Below are positions 1 through 7,758 of a stretch of 64,000 nt of DNA, piece after piece. The stretch covers positions 62,371 through 126,370 of the forward strand of contig PLLO01000014.1 in NCBI GenBank assembly GCA_003142255.1. The letters run 5' to 3'. Positions within the stretch are counted from its first letter, which is position 1, and each line of letters begins with the position of its first letter. This DNA is from Bacteroidales bacterium. GTDB taxonomy: Bacteria > Bacteroidota > Bacteroidia > Bacteroidales > VadinHA17. The translations under genes were made by a program, and so were the position numbers. Below the pieces are notes generated by a model. The model was not told where the DNA came from and searched no databases. It saw only the letters and a program-made list of their open reading frames with translations.

Positions 1-2
1 TG

Positions 3-110
3 ACTTAAATCACCGGTAAAAGAGAGAGTCAGATAATTTATCGACAATGACTCATGGCTGCCTGACGTAAGCCCGAGAAAGCCTCTTCCTACACCTTTAA
101 AAATATTCAT
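3..110 (-). CDS. Possible N-terminus of an unidentified protein, cut by the window start
   Basis: Reading leftwards from an ATG at 110 the frame stays open to the window edge for 36 codons, beginning MNIFKGVGRGFLGLTSG. It starts 46 bases after the stop of the minus-strand methyltransferase, so it could be the next gene in the same direction. No family is recognisable from this fragment and 36 open codons can occur by chance, so the call rests only on position and an ATG start. Confidence 0.3.
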   Translation of the reverse strand, partial: MNIFKGVGRGFLGLTSGSHESLSINYLTLSFTGDLS

Positions 111-156
111 TGAGAAAATATTTATATTGTCTCAAATATTTGAAATCAGAAATTTT

Positions 157-1050
157 CTAGTTTTTTAGTATTTTAAGAAACAGATTAATACCAAGAGGCT
201 CCTTTTCAACACTAACCATCTCCTTATCAATGTTGGCGTCTGAAGCTATCCGGAACAGGTCCGTTTCGGTCCGGTGATTCAGGTACCAGTTTGATATTAC
301 CTCCATGAGTCTTTTTGTCGGATTTTTCGTACTGAAATTGCTTATCACCATTACACCACCTTCAGTGAGGCAATTAATATATTTTCTGATGAGAAATGTA
401 AAATGTTTATCCTTGAAATAGTCAGTAATGCCGGCACTCCAGATAAGATCATATAATTCATATGAATTGAAACGCAATACATTGATCCTGTTGTATGAAA
501 TCTGCCTGTCAAACTTCTTGTTTTTTTTCATTGAAAAGTCAATTGCAGCCTGATCAAAATCGATCAATTCAAAACTCAGGTTATTGCTCTCAGGATAGCT
601 GGTCAGAAATTCATAAACATCTTCAGCAGGACCTGATCCGAGAATGAGAACTTTAGCATTCTGCTTTTTTAATACCAGGTTTTTGCAATATTCAACAAAA
701 AAATCCTTCCTGTTTCTGACTGCATTGGCAGCAGGCTGATTCTGAAAAAGGAGATCCCATTTTTTGTATCGGGAATCTTCATTAACATCAAATTTATAAA
801 TCCTGTCTAAAAGAATAAAATCTCCCGGGTAACCATACGGTTTTATAAATGCATGACCGATAAGGGTATTTTCGTTAAGGATAGTTTTTATTTTTTCTCT
901 GAAATCGTTGATGTCAGCAGGATCCATGTTATTGACTATTGATGTGAGTTTTTCATAATCCCGAAGCTCTGGTCCTCCATTTTCGATTAAATAATTTAAA
1001 AACTCTGAAACTTTTTCATCGTTTTTAAATTCAACAGGTCTCCTATTCAT
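157..1050 (-). CDS. Class I SAM-dependent methyltransferase-like protein
   Basis: A 297-residue soluble protein. Residues about 132-145 read VLILGSGPAEDVYEFL, the glycine-rich SAM-binding motif I of Rossmann-type methyltransferases, followed by an acidic residue at the end of strand 2 (ELIDFD). An N-terminal helical region contains KPYGYPGDFILLDRIY, a KP-GY-GD-IY signature found in a group of bacterial methyltransferase-like proteins. The late strand-5 segment GGVMVISNFS fits the same fold. There is no signal peptide. The substrate cannot be inferred. It lies 135 bases downstream of aroE on the same strand, so it may have its own promoter; a near-consensus -7 element with one extra base (TATATTTTG, complement of 1066-1074) precedes it. 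Confidence 0.7.
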   Translation of the reverse strand: MNRRPVEFKNDEKVSEFLNYLIENGGPELRDYEKLTSIVNNMDPADINDFREKIKTILNENTLIGHAFIKPYGYPGDFILLDRIYKFDVNEDSRYKKWDLLFQNQPAANAVRNRKDFFVEYCKNLVLKKQNAKVLILGSGPAEDVYEFLTSYPESNNLSFELIDFDQAAIDFSMKKNKKFDRQISYNRINVLRFNSYELYDLIWSAGITDYFKDKHFTFLIRKYINCLTEGGVMVISNFSTKNPTKRLMEVISNWYLNHRTETDLFRIASDANIDKEMVSVEKEPLGINLFLKILKN

Positions 1051-1185
1051 GCAGATTTAAGATAGCAAAATATATGTTGATTAAATTTCCCCCTTTTCAA
1101 CAAGAGGTTAAATATAATTTAACTTTTCATTAATCCAAAAGGGATTGCTGAAAAATAAGACTCTTCCGTGCCCGTGATAATATAT

Positions 1186-1938
1186 TTAAAGATTTTTATC
1201 GTTCCAGATTTCCCACGACCGATCTGCCTGGGAATATAGCATTTTAAGACCTGTGATTATTTTACAGCCCCTCGCCTTTCCCATCTTCAGGAAGTTGGTA
1301 AATTCGGGGTTATAGACCAGGTCGAAAAGTGTATGCCTCTCATCCAGAAGATTATAGTCGAGGTCTGGCTTGCCTTCTGTATTTGGGAACATGCCAAGAG
1401 GCGTGGTATTGACAATCAGGCTAATGTTTTTGAGCATCTGCGCATTGATATCTTCATATCCAAGAATATCCTCCTTTTTGTTTCTAGAAACAATGAGCAC
1501 CCTGAAGCCCAGGTTCCTCAGAGTCCACGAAACAGCTTTTGAACTGCCTCCGGTTCCAATTATAAGAGCTGTACCATGTGTTTCCGGGAAAAATGAAATA
1601 ACCGAATCTCTGATTCCTACCACATCGCTGTTATAGGCAATTATCCTTGTTTTTCCGGTTTCCCTCCTGATCTTTAATACATTTGCAGCGCTGATCTCAC
1701 TTACAATCTGGTCCGTTTCCGCGACATACCTGAGTATCTCCGTTTTATAGGGAATTGTCACATTGAGCCCGCAAAGATCAGGGTTGCCGGAGATAAGGTC
1801 GTGAAAACTATCAAGTGACGTAAGCGGAAAATTTTCATAGGAACAATCAGGAATATGTTCTTCAGCAAATTTTGCTGTGAAGTATTTCTGAGAGAAAGAA
1901 TGCCCCAGTGGATACCCGATCAGTCCGAATTTTCTCAT
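1186..1938 (-). CDS. aroE: Shikimate dehydrogenase
   Basis: Catalyses NADPH-dependent reduction of 3-dehydroshikimate to shikimate in aromatic amino acid biosynthesis. At 250 residues it is slightly short for AroE (about 270), as is common in Bacteroidota. The N-terminus carries the substrate-binding GYPLGHSFSQKYF segment; NVTIPYKTE near residue 60 holds the catalytic lysine; GTGGSSKAV near residue 129 is the nucleotide-binding loop; GLKMLYSQA near the C-terminus contains the conserved Gln. It follows the ComA-like gene by 29 bases on the same strand and probably shares its transcript. Confidence 0.95.
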   Translation of the reverse strand: MRKFGLIGYPLGHSFSQKYFTAKFAEEHIPDCSYENFPLTSLDSFHDLISGNPDLCGLNVTIPYKTEILRYVAETDQIVSEISAANVLKIRRETGKTRIIAYNSDVVGIRDSVISFFPETHGTALIIGTGGSSKAVSWTLRNLGFRVLIVSRNKKEDILGYEDINAQMLKNISLIVNTTPLGMFPNTEGKPDLDYNLLDERHTLFDLVYNPEFTNFLKMGKARGCKIITGLKMLYSQADRSWEIWNDKNL

Positions 1939-1967
1939 TGGGGAAGTATGTTATTGATTAAGCTGAA

Positions 1968-2744
1968 TCACTTGCCCTTCAGCTTGTCGGGGAGAAACTG
2001 GAAAAAGGTATCTCCGCGAAGACCAAGGCGCAGTGTCTCGAGAGATATTACCTCATACGGCGCGATATTCCCAAGGTTTACATTAGCTCCGAAATGCTTA
2101 ATAAACCAAGCCTGCTGAGCCTTTATCGGAGCTTCCCATATCACATTCTCGAGCTTTACATGTTCTGATATTGCACCGATTATCTTATTATTGATTGATC
2201 CGTCTTCATTATAGATACCAGTCGTTCCGGATTCTCTTGCCTCTGCTATCACTTTTACCGAACCTGCTTGGAGTTCAGATTTCATCATTGCAACCCACTC
2301 ACCAGGAGAATATACTACTTCTTTCTTCTTGGAGCCGACTTCCGAGATCACTGTTCCGCGTTTTGAGAGGATCTTAATATACTCCAGCTTCCTGGAATGT
2401 TCAATATCATAAGACCCGTCAGATACCTCGACCAGATCTATCTCATGCTTATCGAGGAATTTAATGAATTCCCTGAACATGTCCCTGACTATAAAGGCTT
2501 CAAAAAGAGTACCCCCGAAATATGGAACGACCCCTGCTTCTTTATAAATCCTTATCTTCTTCTTTAACCCGGGAGTGATAACTGAAGTTCCGAACCCTAG
2601 CTTCACAAAATCAGTGTACTTGCTTCCAACCGACATAAAGTCTTCAGCTTCCCTGATACTAAGCCCTTTATCCATGACCATGGTGAGGCCTGAATTTCTT
2701 GGTTTGGAAGGACGTTCCGGTAAAAACGGGAGAATTGTTTTCAT
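1968..2744 (-). CDS. comA: Phosphosulfolactate synthase (ComA family)
   Basis: A 258-residue TIM-barrel protein matching the ComA family, which adds sulfite to phosphoenolpyruvate to give phosphosulfolactate, first known from coenzyme M biosynthesis. Recognisable segments are the N-terminal LPERPSKPRNSGLTMVMDKG, then VKLGFGTS, VVPYFGGTLFEAF, DLVEVSDGSYDI, and the late IWEAPIKAQQAWFIKHFG. No other coenzyme M gene (comB, comC, comDE) lies in the window, so the product more likely feeds another sulfonate route, for example sulfolactate or sulfonolipid precursors; that is inference. It sits between a TPR gene (25-base gap) and aroE (29-base gap), all on the minus strand, as an apparent operon. 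Confidence 0.85.
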   Translation of the reverse strand: MKTILPFLPERPSKPRNSGLTMVMDKGLSIREAEDFMSVGSKYTDFVKLGFGTSVITPGLKKKIRIYKEAGVVPYFGGTLFEAFIVRDMFREFIKFLDKHEIDLVEVSDGSYDIEHSRKLEYIKILSKRGTVISEVGSKKKEVVYSPGEWVAMMKSELQAGSVKVIAEARESGTTGIYNEDGSINNKIIGAISEHVKLENVIWEAPIKAQQAWFIKHFGANVNLGNIAPYEVISLETLRLGLRGDTFFQFLPDKLKGK

Positions 2745-2769
2745 ATATCAAATGCTACGTGTATTGTTA

Positions 2770-4182
2770 TCAGATAAGATCATTCGATTTTAAAAGCTTG
2801 GCAATCTTCCTGGATAGCAGGGCTGAAGGGAATAATTCAGAATACTCGCTGAAGATATCATTGTCAATATCGATTGCCAGAGAGATGTGCCTGAATGCCT
2901 TGTCAAAGGCTCCGGCATGAAGATAAAGAGAAGCCATAATATAATTTATCCCGGGAACATCACCTGTTACCTTATAGGCATGTTCAAGGTAAGGAATTGC
3001 CTTTGCAATGAGGTTCTCCTTCAGCAGCATTTTGCCAAGGTCGATCCATACGTCATCATAATATATATCGAGTTTAAGCGCCTCCCTGAAGCAGCTCAGT
3101 GATGATTTAAGCTCATTTTTCACGTAATGGGCCTTCCCGAGCAGGTACCAGAACTCAGGATTTTCGTCGTCGAGGCGCACTGCTTTTCTGAAATAAATAA
3201 AGCTGTCGTCGGGATTGCCTGAATTCAGTTCTATCACTCCGAGGCCAAACCATGGATCGGCAAAATCAGGGGCAAGGTCAATAGCTTCGCGGTAATATTT
3301 TTTTGAAAGCAGAATATTGTTGTTTCTCTCGTAACACTCTGCCAGATAGGTCATTGCCTCAAAGCTATCGGGTTCATTTTCGATATATTCAAGATAGACA
3401 GGAATTGCTTCAGCATGACGCTCAAGATTGCACAGAAGGTTTCCTTTGTTGAAAAGAGCAAAGGTGTTCTCGGAGTTTATGGCAAGTGCATAATCATATG
3501 CTTCTATTGCTTCCACCGATTGATCAAGCTTGTTGTAAATGATACCAAGATTGTACCATGCAGAGTCTGAGAATGGTTCCTCTTCAAGGTACTTCAGATA
3601 ATAAGAAATGCTGTTTGCATAATCTTCTGTTTTCTCATATGCATAGGCTAGATCATAAAGATGAGCTCTGAAATTTGGTTCCTTTTCCATAAGCTGTAGA
3701 AGGTATGGGATGAGCTGTTCATAATAATTCATGTTCTGCAATACGGATACTATGGCAAAGAGTATGTTTTCAACTTCATCGGAATCGAGTGACAAGGCAT
3801 AATCGAACACCTTCCTGGCTCCCTGGATATCTCCAAGCATGCCCATGGCTGTTCCCTTAGCCACGTAGATCTCATGGTTACCCGGTTCAATGTGCTCAAG
3901 CTTCTTCAGTATCCTGAGTGCTTCTACGGCACGACCCTTATCAAGAAGGACTTTGGCTTTCCTTAACTGAATCGATACCGATTGCGGATGCTGTTCTGTT
4001 GCCATCGACGCAGCTTCATAAGCCTGCGCCGGATTATTTGATTCAATATAATAATCAATTATTGACTCAAACTCGATGACATCAAAGAAATAATTTTCAT
4101 TATTCCTCCGCATCCTTTCAAACTTCTGGACAGCTTGCTTAACATCTTCCTCATATGGGTATCCGAACTTATCCTCTTCCAT
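2770..4182 (-). CDS. Tetratricopeptide-repeat protein
   Basis: A 470-residue soluble protein made almost wholly of TPR units: about a dozen 34-residue repeats with the W/L-G-Y-A-F-A-P spacing, for example SAWYNLGIIYNKLDQSVEAI and PWFGLGVIELNSGNPDDSFI. There is no signal peptide or membrane segment, so it is probably a cytoplasmic scaffold. The longest frame begins with GTG at 4185, but the very next codon is ATG (4182) and a consensus -7 promoter box lies 20 bases upstream, so ATG is preferred. It heads the run TPR-comA-aroE. The partner is unknown; the conserved linkage with central metabolism says little about function. Confidence 0.85.
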   Translation of the reverse strand: MEEDKFGYPYEEDVKQAVQKFERMRRNNENYFFDVIEFESIIDYYIESNNPAQAYEAASMATEQHPQSVSIQLRKAKVLLDKGRAVEALRILKKLEHIEPGNHEIYVAKGTAMGMLGDIQGARKVFDYALSLDSDEVENILFAIVSVLQNMNYYEQLIPYLLQLMEKEPNFRAHLYDLAYAYEKTEDYANSISYYLKYLEEEPFSDSAWYNLGIIYNKLDQSVEAIEAYDYALAINSENTFALFNKGNLLCNLERHAEAIPVYLEYIENEPDSFEAMTYLAECYERNNNILLSKKYYREAIDLAPDFADPWFGLGVIELNSGNPDDSFIYFRKAVRLDDENPEFWYLLGKAHYVKNELKSSLSCFREALKLDIYYDDVWIDLGKMLLKENLIAKAIPYLEHAYKVTGDVPGINYIMASLYLHAGAFDKAFRHISLAIDIDNDIFSEYSELFPSALLSRKIAKLLKSNDLI

Positions 4183-4201
4183 CACTAATGCTGTTACAAT
4201 G

Positions 4202-4209
4202 CAAAAATA
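4202..4209 (-). promoter_or_regulatory. -7 promoter box for the TPR-comA-aroE run
   Basis: On the minus strand this reads TATTTTTG, a perfect match to the Bacteroidota -7 consensus TAnnTTTG. It places the transcription start near 4196, about 14 bases before the ATG at 4182. No convincing -33 TTTG is visible. Confidence 0.6.
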
Positions 4210-4431
4210 ATACTAATTCCAACAGTGTTTACCCGGCCTATCTTCAATTATTAACAAAATTATATTTTTTTAAACATCTTATTTTCAGATCAATACAAAT
4301 AAATATATTTTTTTTGCATTTTTTTATTTAATAAACGCAACCTCGCGGCCATAATATTCATCTTATTTATGTTAAAACAATTTTATTACCCTATACCCAA
4401 TTTACCCTAAAATTAACCTAATTCTACCTCA

Positions 4432-4459
4432 GAAAAACCGGGCACCCACCCGGTTTTTC
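4432..4459 (+). terminator. Perfect 11-bp hairpin with T run, orphan terminator or attenuator
   Basis: GAAAAACCGGG, a six-base loop CACCCA, then CCCGGTTTTTC: an uninterrupted 11-bp stem ending in a T run, which would work as an intrinsic terminator on either strand. No plus-strand gene ends before it and the minus-strand gene starts away from it. It would therefore end a short unannotated RNA, or attenuate a transcript that starts further upstream than the -7 box at 4479. Confidence 0.65.
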
Positions 4460-4515
4460 ATTTAATACTAAATATTAATATCTTTACGTTAGTATCACAT
4501 GTTAACCCGTTCATC

Positions 4516-5496
4516 ATGAAAAAATCATCTGCGAGCTTATCTTCTGCATTGGTTTTTAGCATATTATTGGTATTGAATGGCGTTACGGGCTGCAAGAAAT
4601 CTGATACGATAAAATATCTGTACGGTATATTCCCTGATTCAATAACGGTTCTTACCGGTCTTAATTCAGCCTATGACGATATGGACGCGAATCTCTATAT
4701 GCAATTACTGATATTTTCAAGCAGCAAAGACAGTTCAGGCAGCAAGCATGATTTTGTCCAGGGTGCAGTTTCATATACGTGGGATCAGGATAAAGGGATT
4801 TTCGGCCTTGGATCCGATCTGACCACGGATTCATTCCTTACGAAACTTCTGGCAGCGGTAAACGGAACAAACGACAGAATTGGTCCATACAGGCTTTACA
4901 GTTCTACCGATGGATATGAGTACCTTTTTTTTTCTAAGGATAATGGCAGCGGAAATCTTGATTTTTATTACACTATGAACAGGCCTGTAGCATCAAGTAC
5001 CCTACCCGATGTTATCGCCCCCGTCACTGCTCATATGATAAATACGACAGGCGATGATGCCTATATGAGCTTTGATGCAAACCAGGATACTCTCTACTTC
5101 TCCTCGTCAGCAGGCGGAGATTTTGACATCTACCAGAAATCCAGATCATTGGACACAGCTCTCTCGGTATGGTTGTCCAAACCATTCCGGCCTCTTGCCA
5201 AAGTCGACAGCATCAACAGCACCGGCGATGATAAATGTCCTTGCGTTTATAAAAAAATACTGGTTTTCGCCTCAAACCGTGCGGGAGGCATGGGTGGATT
5301 TGATCTGTACTATTCAGTTTTTAAGAACGGAAAATGGAATTCACCGGTTAATTTCGGGCCTGATGTAAATACACAATACAACGAAACTTGTCCCGCTATC
5401 AGCTACGACAGATCATTCTTAAATGTTTACATGATCTTTTCTTCCGACAGGCCAGGGGGAAAAGGTGGTTATGATCTGTATTTCAAAGGAATCTGA
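4516..5496 (+). CDS. Exported lipoprotein with PD40/WD40-like beta-propeller repeats
   Basis: A 326-residue protein with a lipoprotein signal peptide: basic MKK start, hydrophobic core, and lipobox GVTGC with Cys26. The body has the short PD40 (TolB-like) signatures typical of Bacteroidota envelope proteins: YEYLFFSKDNGSGNLDFYY, DTLYFSSSAGGDFDIYQ, KILVFASNRAGGMGGFDLYY and MIFSSDRPGGKGGYDLYF. Such repeats usually form a propeller and often occur in front of OmpA domains or in T9SS-associated lipoproteins; here no OmpA domain follows. The gene is alone on its strand, convergent with folD (30-base gap). Function is unknown beyond probable envelope protein binding. Confidence 0.8.
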   Translation: MKKSSASLSSALVFSILLVLNGVTGCKKSDTIKYLYGIFPDSITVLTGLNSAYDDMDANLYMQLLIFSSSKDSSGSKHDFVQGAVSYTWDQDKGIFGLGSDLTTDSFLTKLLAAVNGTNDRIGPYRLYSSTDGYEYLFFSKDNGSGNLDFYYTMNRPVASSTLPDVIAPVTAHMINTTGDDAYMSFDANQDTLYFSSSAGGDFDIYQKSRSLDTALSVWLSKPFRPLAKVDSINSTGDDKCPCVYKKILVFASNRAGGMGGFDLYYSVFKNGKWNSPVNFGPDVNTQYNETCPAISYDRSFLNVYMIFSSDRPGGKGGYDLYFKGI

Positions 5497-5526
5497 AGCC
5501 AGTAAGAGCATAAATTAATCTGACTG

Positions 5527-6399
5527 CTATCTCTTCATCTTAGCTGCCCTGAGTGTATTTCGGAGCAGTGAGACTCGTGTCATAGGGCCTACTCCGCCAG
5601 GCACAGGAGTAATATAGGAGCATCTGGGAGCCACATTTTCAAAATCGACATCGCCTGCAAGCCTGAATCCGCTTTTAGTGCCGGGTGCTGCAATCCGTGT
5701 AGTACCGACATCTATTACCACAGCTCCCTCCTTAACCATTCCGGCTTTTACAAAACCAGGAGAGCCGAGAGCAGCTATTATGATATCTGATTCTTTTATA
5801 ATTTCCGGCAAATTCTTTGTGCGGCTATGGGCAACGGTTACCGTTGCATCCATTCCCTTCTGTGAAAGCAGGATGCTTACCGGGCGGCCTACAATATTAC
5901 TTCTTCCAAGCACTATGCATTTCTTCCCGGATGTCTCAATTCCGTACCTCTTTATAAGCTCTACAATTCCGAATGGTGTGGCAGGCACAAAACCGGGAAG
6001 CCCTATAACCATTCTTCCCAGGTTGACCGGATGGAAACCGTCAGCATCCTTGTTCGGGTCAATTGATTCAATGACCCTGTTTTCAGATATGTGATCAGGC
6101 AACGGGAGCTGAACAATAAAGGCATCAATATCATTGTCTTTGTTCAGTGAATCTATTTTTTCAAGCAAAACAGCCTCAGGAGTATCTTCTTTGTACTTCA
6201 CAAGAGTTGAACGGAATCCAACCTCTTCACAATCCTTGACTTTATTCGCCATATATGTCACGCTTGAAGGATCATTACCCACGAGGATTGCGGCAAGATG
6301 AGGGACCTTTTTACCCTCATTCCTGAGCTTCAGAACTTCTTCTGCAATCTCCTTCCTTATGTCAGCAGCTGTTTTCCTGCCGTCGATTATTGTGTACAT
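5527..6399 (-). CDS. folD: Methylenetetrahydrofolate dehydrogenase / methenyltetrahydrofolate cyclohydrolase
   Basis: Bifunctional one-carbon enzyme interconverting 5,10-methylene-THF and 10-formyl-THF with NADP. Length 290 residues is normal. Visible signatures: [20 protein letters not shown] with the catalytic lysine, [24 protein letters not shown]-type loop ([13 protein letters not shown]), the nucleotide site [13 protein letters not shown], and the C-terminal [19 protein letters not shown]. It lies 9 bases after ffh on the same strand, so the two are probably co-transcribed. Confidence 0.97.
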   Translation of the reverse strand: MYTIIDGRKTAADIRKEIAEEVLKLRNEGKKVPHLAAILVGNDPSSVTYMANKVKDCEEVGFRSTLVKYKEDTPEAVLLEKIDSLNKDNDIDAFIVQLPLPDHISENRVIESIDPNKDADGFHPVNLGRMVIGLPGFVPATPFGIVELIKRYGIETSGKKCIVLGRSNIVGRPVSILLSQKGMDATVTVAHSRTKNLPEIIKESDIIIAALGSPGFVKAGMVKEGAVVIDVGTTRIAAPGTKSGFRLAGDVDFENVAPRCSYITPVPGGVGPMTRVSLLRNTLRAAKMKR

Positions 6400-6408
6400 A
6401 TCCGGATA

Positions 6409-7728
6409 TTATCTTCGTCCCATAAGCCTGGCTGCATTGCCGCTCTTCGAGACCATTTTCATCATTTTGCGGGTTTCATCAAACTGTTTTAAGAGCTTAT
6501 TGACCTCCTGAACACTTGTTCCGCTTCCCTCGGCTATCCTCTTTCGCCTGGTCCCGTTAAGCACAACCGGGTTTGACCGTTCCAGTGGTGTCATGCTCTT
6601 TATTATAGCTTCTATACCCTTGAAAGCATTATCGTCGATGTCGAGATCTTTAATTGCTTTTCCGACACCCGGGATCATTCCCATAAGATCCTTGACATTA
6701 CCCATCTTCTTGATCTGCTCAATCTGGGAAATAAAATCGTTAAAGTCGAACTGGTCCTTTGCAATTTTTTTCTGCAGTTTCCGGGCCTCCTCAACATCAA
6801 ACTGTTCCTGTGCCTTTTCAACGAGCGAAACGATATCTCCCATACCCAGTATTCTGTCGGCCATTCTGACAGGGTAAAAAATATCAATCGCATCCAGTTT
6901 CTCGCCCGAGCTCACAAATTTCACAGGCTTATTCACCACTGATCTTATTGAAAGAGCAGCTCCTCCCCTTGTATCGCCATCAAGCTTAGTAAGGACAACG
7001 CCATCGAAGTCGAGTCTTTCATTGAATTCCCGTGCCGTATTAACGGCATCCTGACCGGTCATTGCATCAACCACAAAAAGGATCTCGTGAGGGGAGACTG
7101 CATCTTTTATAGAAGCGATTTCCTTCATCATCTCCTCATCTACTGCGAGTCGTCCGGCAGTATCAATGATAACAACGTCGTTCCCGTTCTTCCTGGCCTC
7201 TCTTACTGCATTCTTTGCTATCTGGACGGGGTTTGTATTCCCTTCTTCAGTATATACCGGAACTTCTGCCTGCGATCCAATGATTTTCAGCTGCTCTATT
7301 GCAGCGGGACGATAAACGTCGCATGCCACAAGCATCGGATTCTTGCCACGTTTGCTCTTTACCCATTTTGCCAGCTTCCCGCTGAAAGTGGTTTTACCTG
7401 AACCCTGAAGGCCTGCTATAAGTATTACAGACGGATTGATCTTGATATTTATATCAGTCTTGTCGCCACCCATCAGCCCGGTAAGTTCATCATGGACGAT
7501 CTTGACCAGCATCTGTGAGGGGTTCACTGATTTAAGAACTTCCTGCCCAAGAGCCTTGGCTTTTACAGTGTCAGTGAATTGTTTGGCTATCTTGAAGTTG
7601 ACGTCAGCATCGAGCAGCGCTCTTCTGACCTCCTTGAGAGTCTCCGCTATATTAATCTCTGATATTCTTCCCTGGCCCCTGAGTATCTTAAAGGATTTCT
7701 CCAGCCTTTCACTTAAATTCTCGAACAT
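6409..7728 (-). CDS. ffh: Signal recognition particle protein Ffh (SRP54)
   Basis: GTPase of the signal recognition particle, which binds 4.5S RNA and hydrophobic signal sequences and docks with FtsY for co-translational membrane insertion. The 439-residue length is usual. The N domain is followed by the G domain with GLQGSGKTTFSGKLA (residues 106-120), DTAGRLAVDEE (G3) and TKLDGDTRGG (G4). The C-terminal M domain is methionine-rich (MGNVKDLMGMIPGVGKAIK, MKMVSKSG). Located between argS (30-base gap) and folD (9-base gap) on the minus strand. Confidence 0.98.
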   Translation of the reverse strand: MFENLSERLEKSFKILRGQGRISEINIAETLKEVRRALLDADVNFKIAKQFTDTVKAKALGQEVLKSVNPSQMLVKIVHDELTGLMGGDKTDINIKINPSVILIAGLQGSGKTTFSGKLAKWVKSKRGKNPMLVACDVYRPAAIEQLKIIGSQAEVPVYTEEGNTNPVQIAKNAVREARKNGNDVVIIDTAGRLAVDEEMMKEIASIKDAVSPHEILFVVDAMTGQDAVNTAREFNERLDFDGVVLTKLDGDTRGGAALSIRSVVNKPVKFVSSGEKLDAIDIFYPVRMADRILGMGDIVSLVEKAQEQFDVEEARKLQKKIAKDQFDFNDFISQIEQIKKMGNVKDLMGMIPGVGKAIKDLDIDDNAFKGIEAIIKSMTPLERSNPVVLNGTRRKRIAEGSGTSVQEVNKLLKQFDETRKMMKMVSKSGNAARLMGRR

Positions 7729-7758
7729 TTTGCAATCAGGTATATAATATTAATTCAT

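Larger units (their letters stand above)
4183..4515. other. Divergent intergenic region of about 330 bases
   Basis: Very AT-rich spacer between the minus-strand TPR gene and the plus-strand lipoprotein gene. It holds the TPR promoter, long A and T runs (4260-4330), a pyrimidine-rich stretch with repeated TACCCT/TACCC words (about 4388-4430), a perfect hairpin with a T tail at 4432-4459, and a near-consensus plus-strand -7 box TATCTTTA at 4479-4486. No open reading frame of note was found. Confidence 0.6.
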
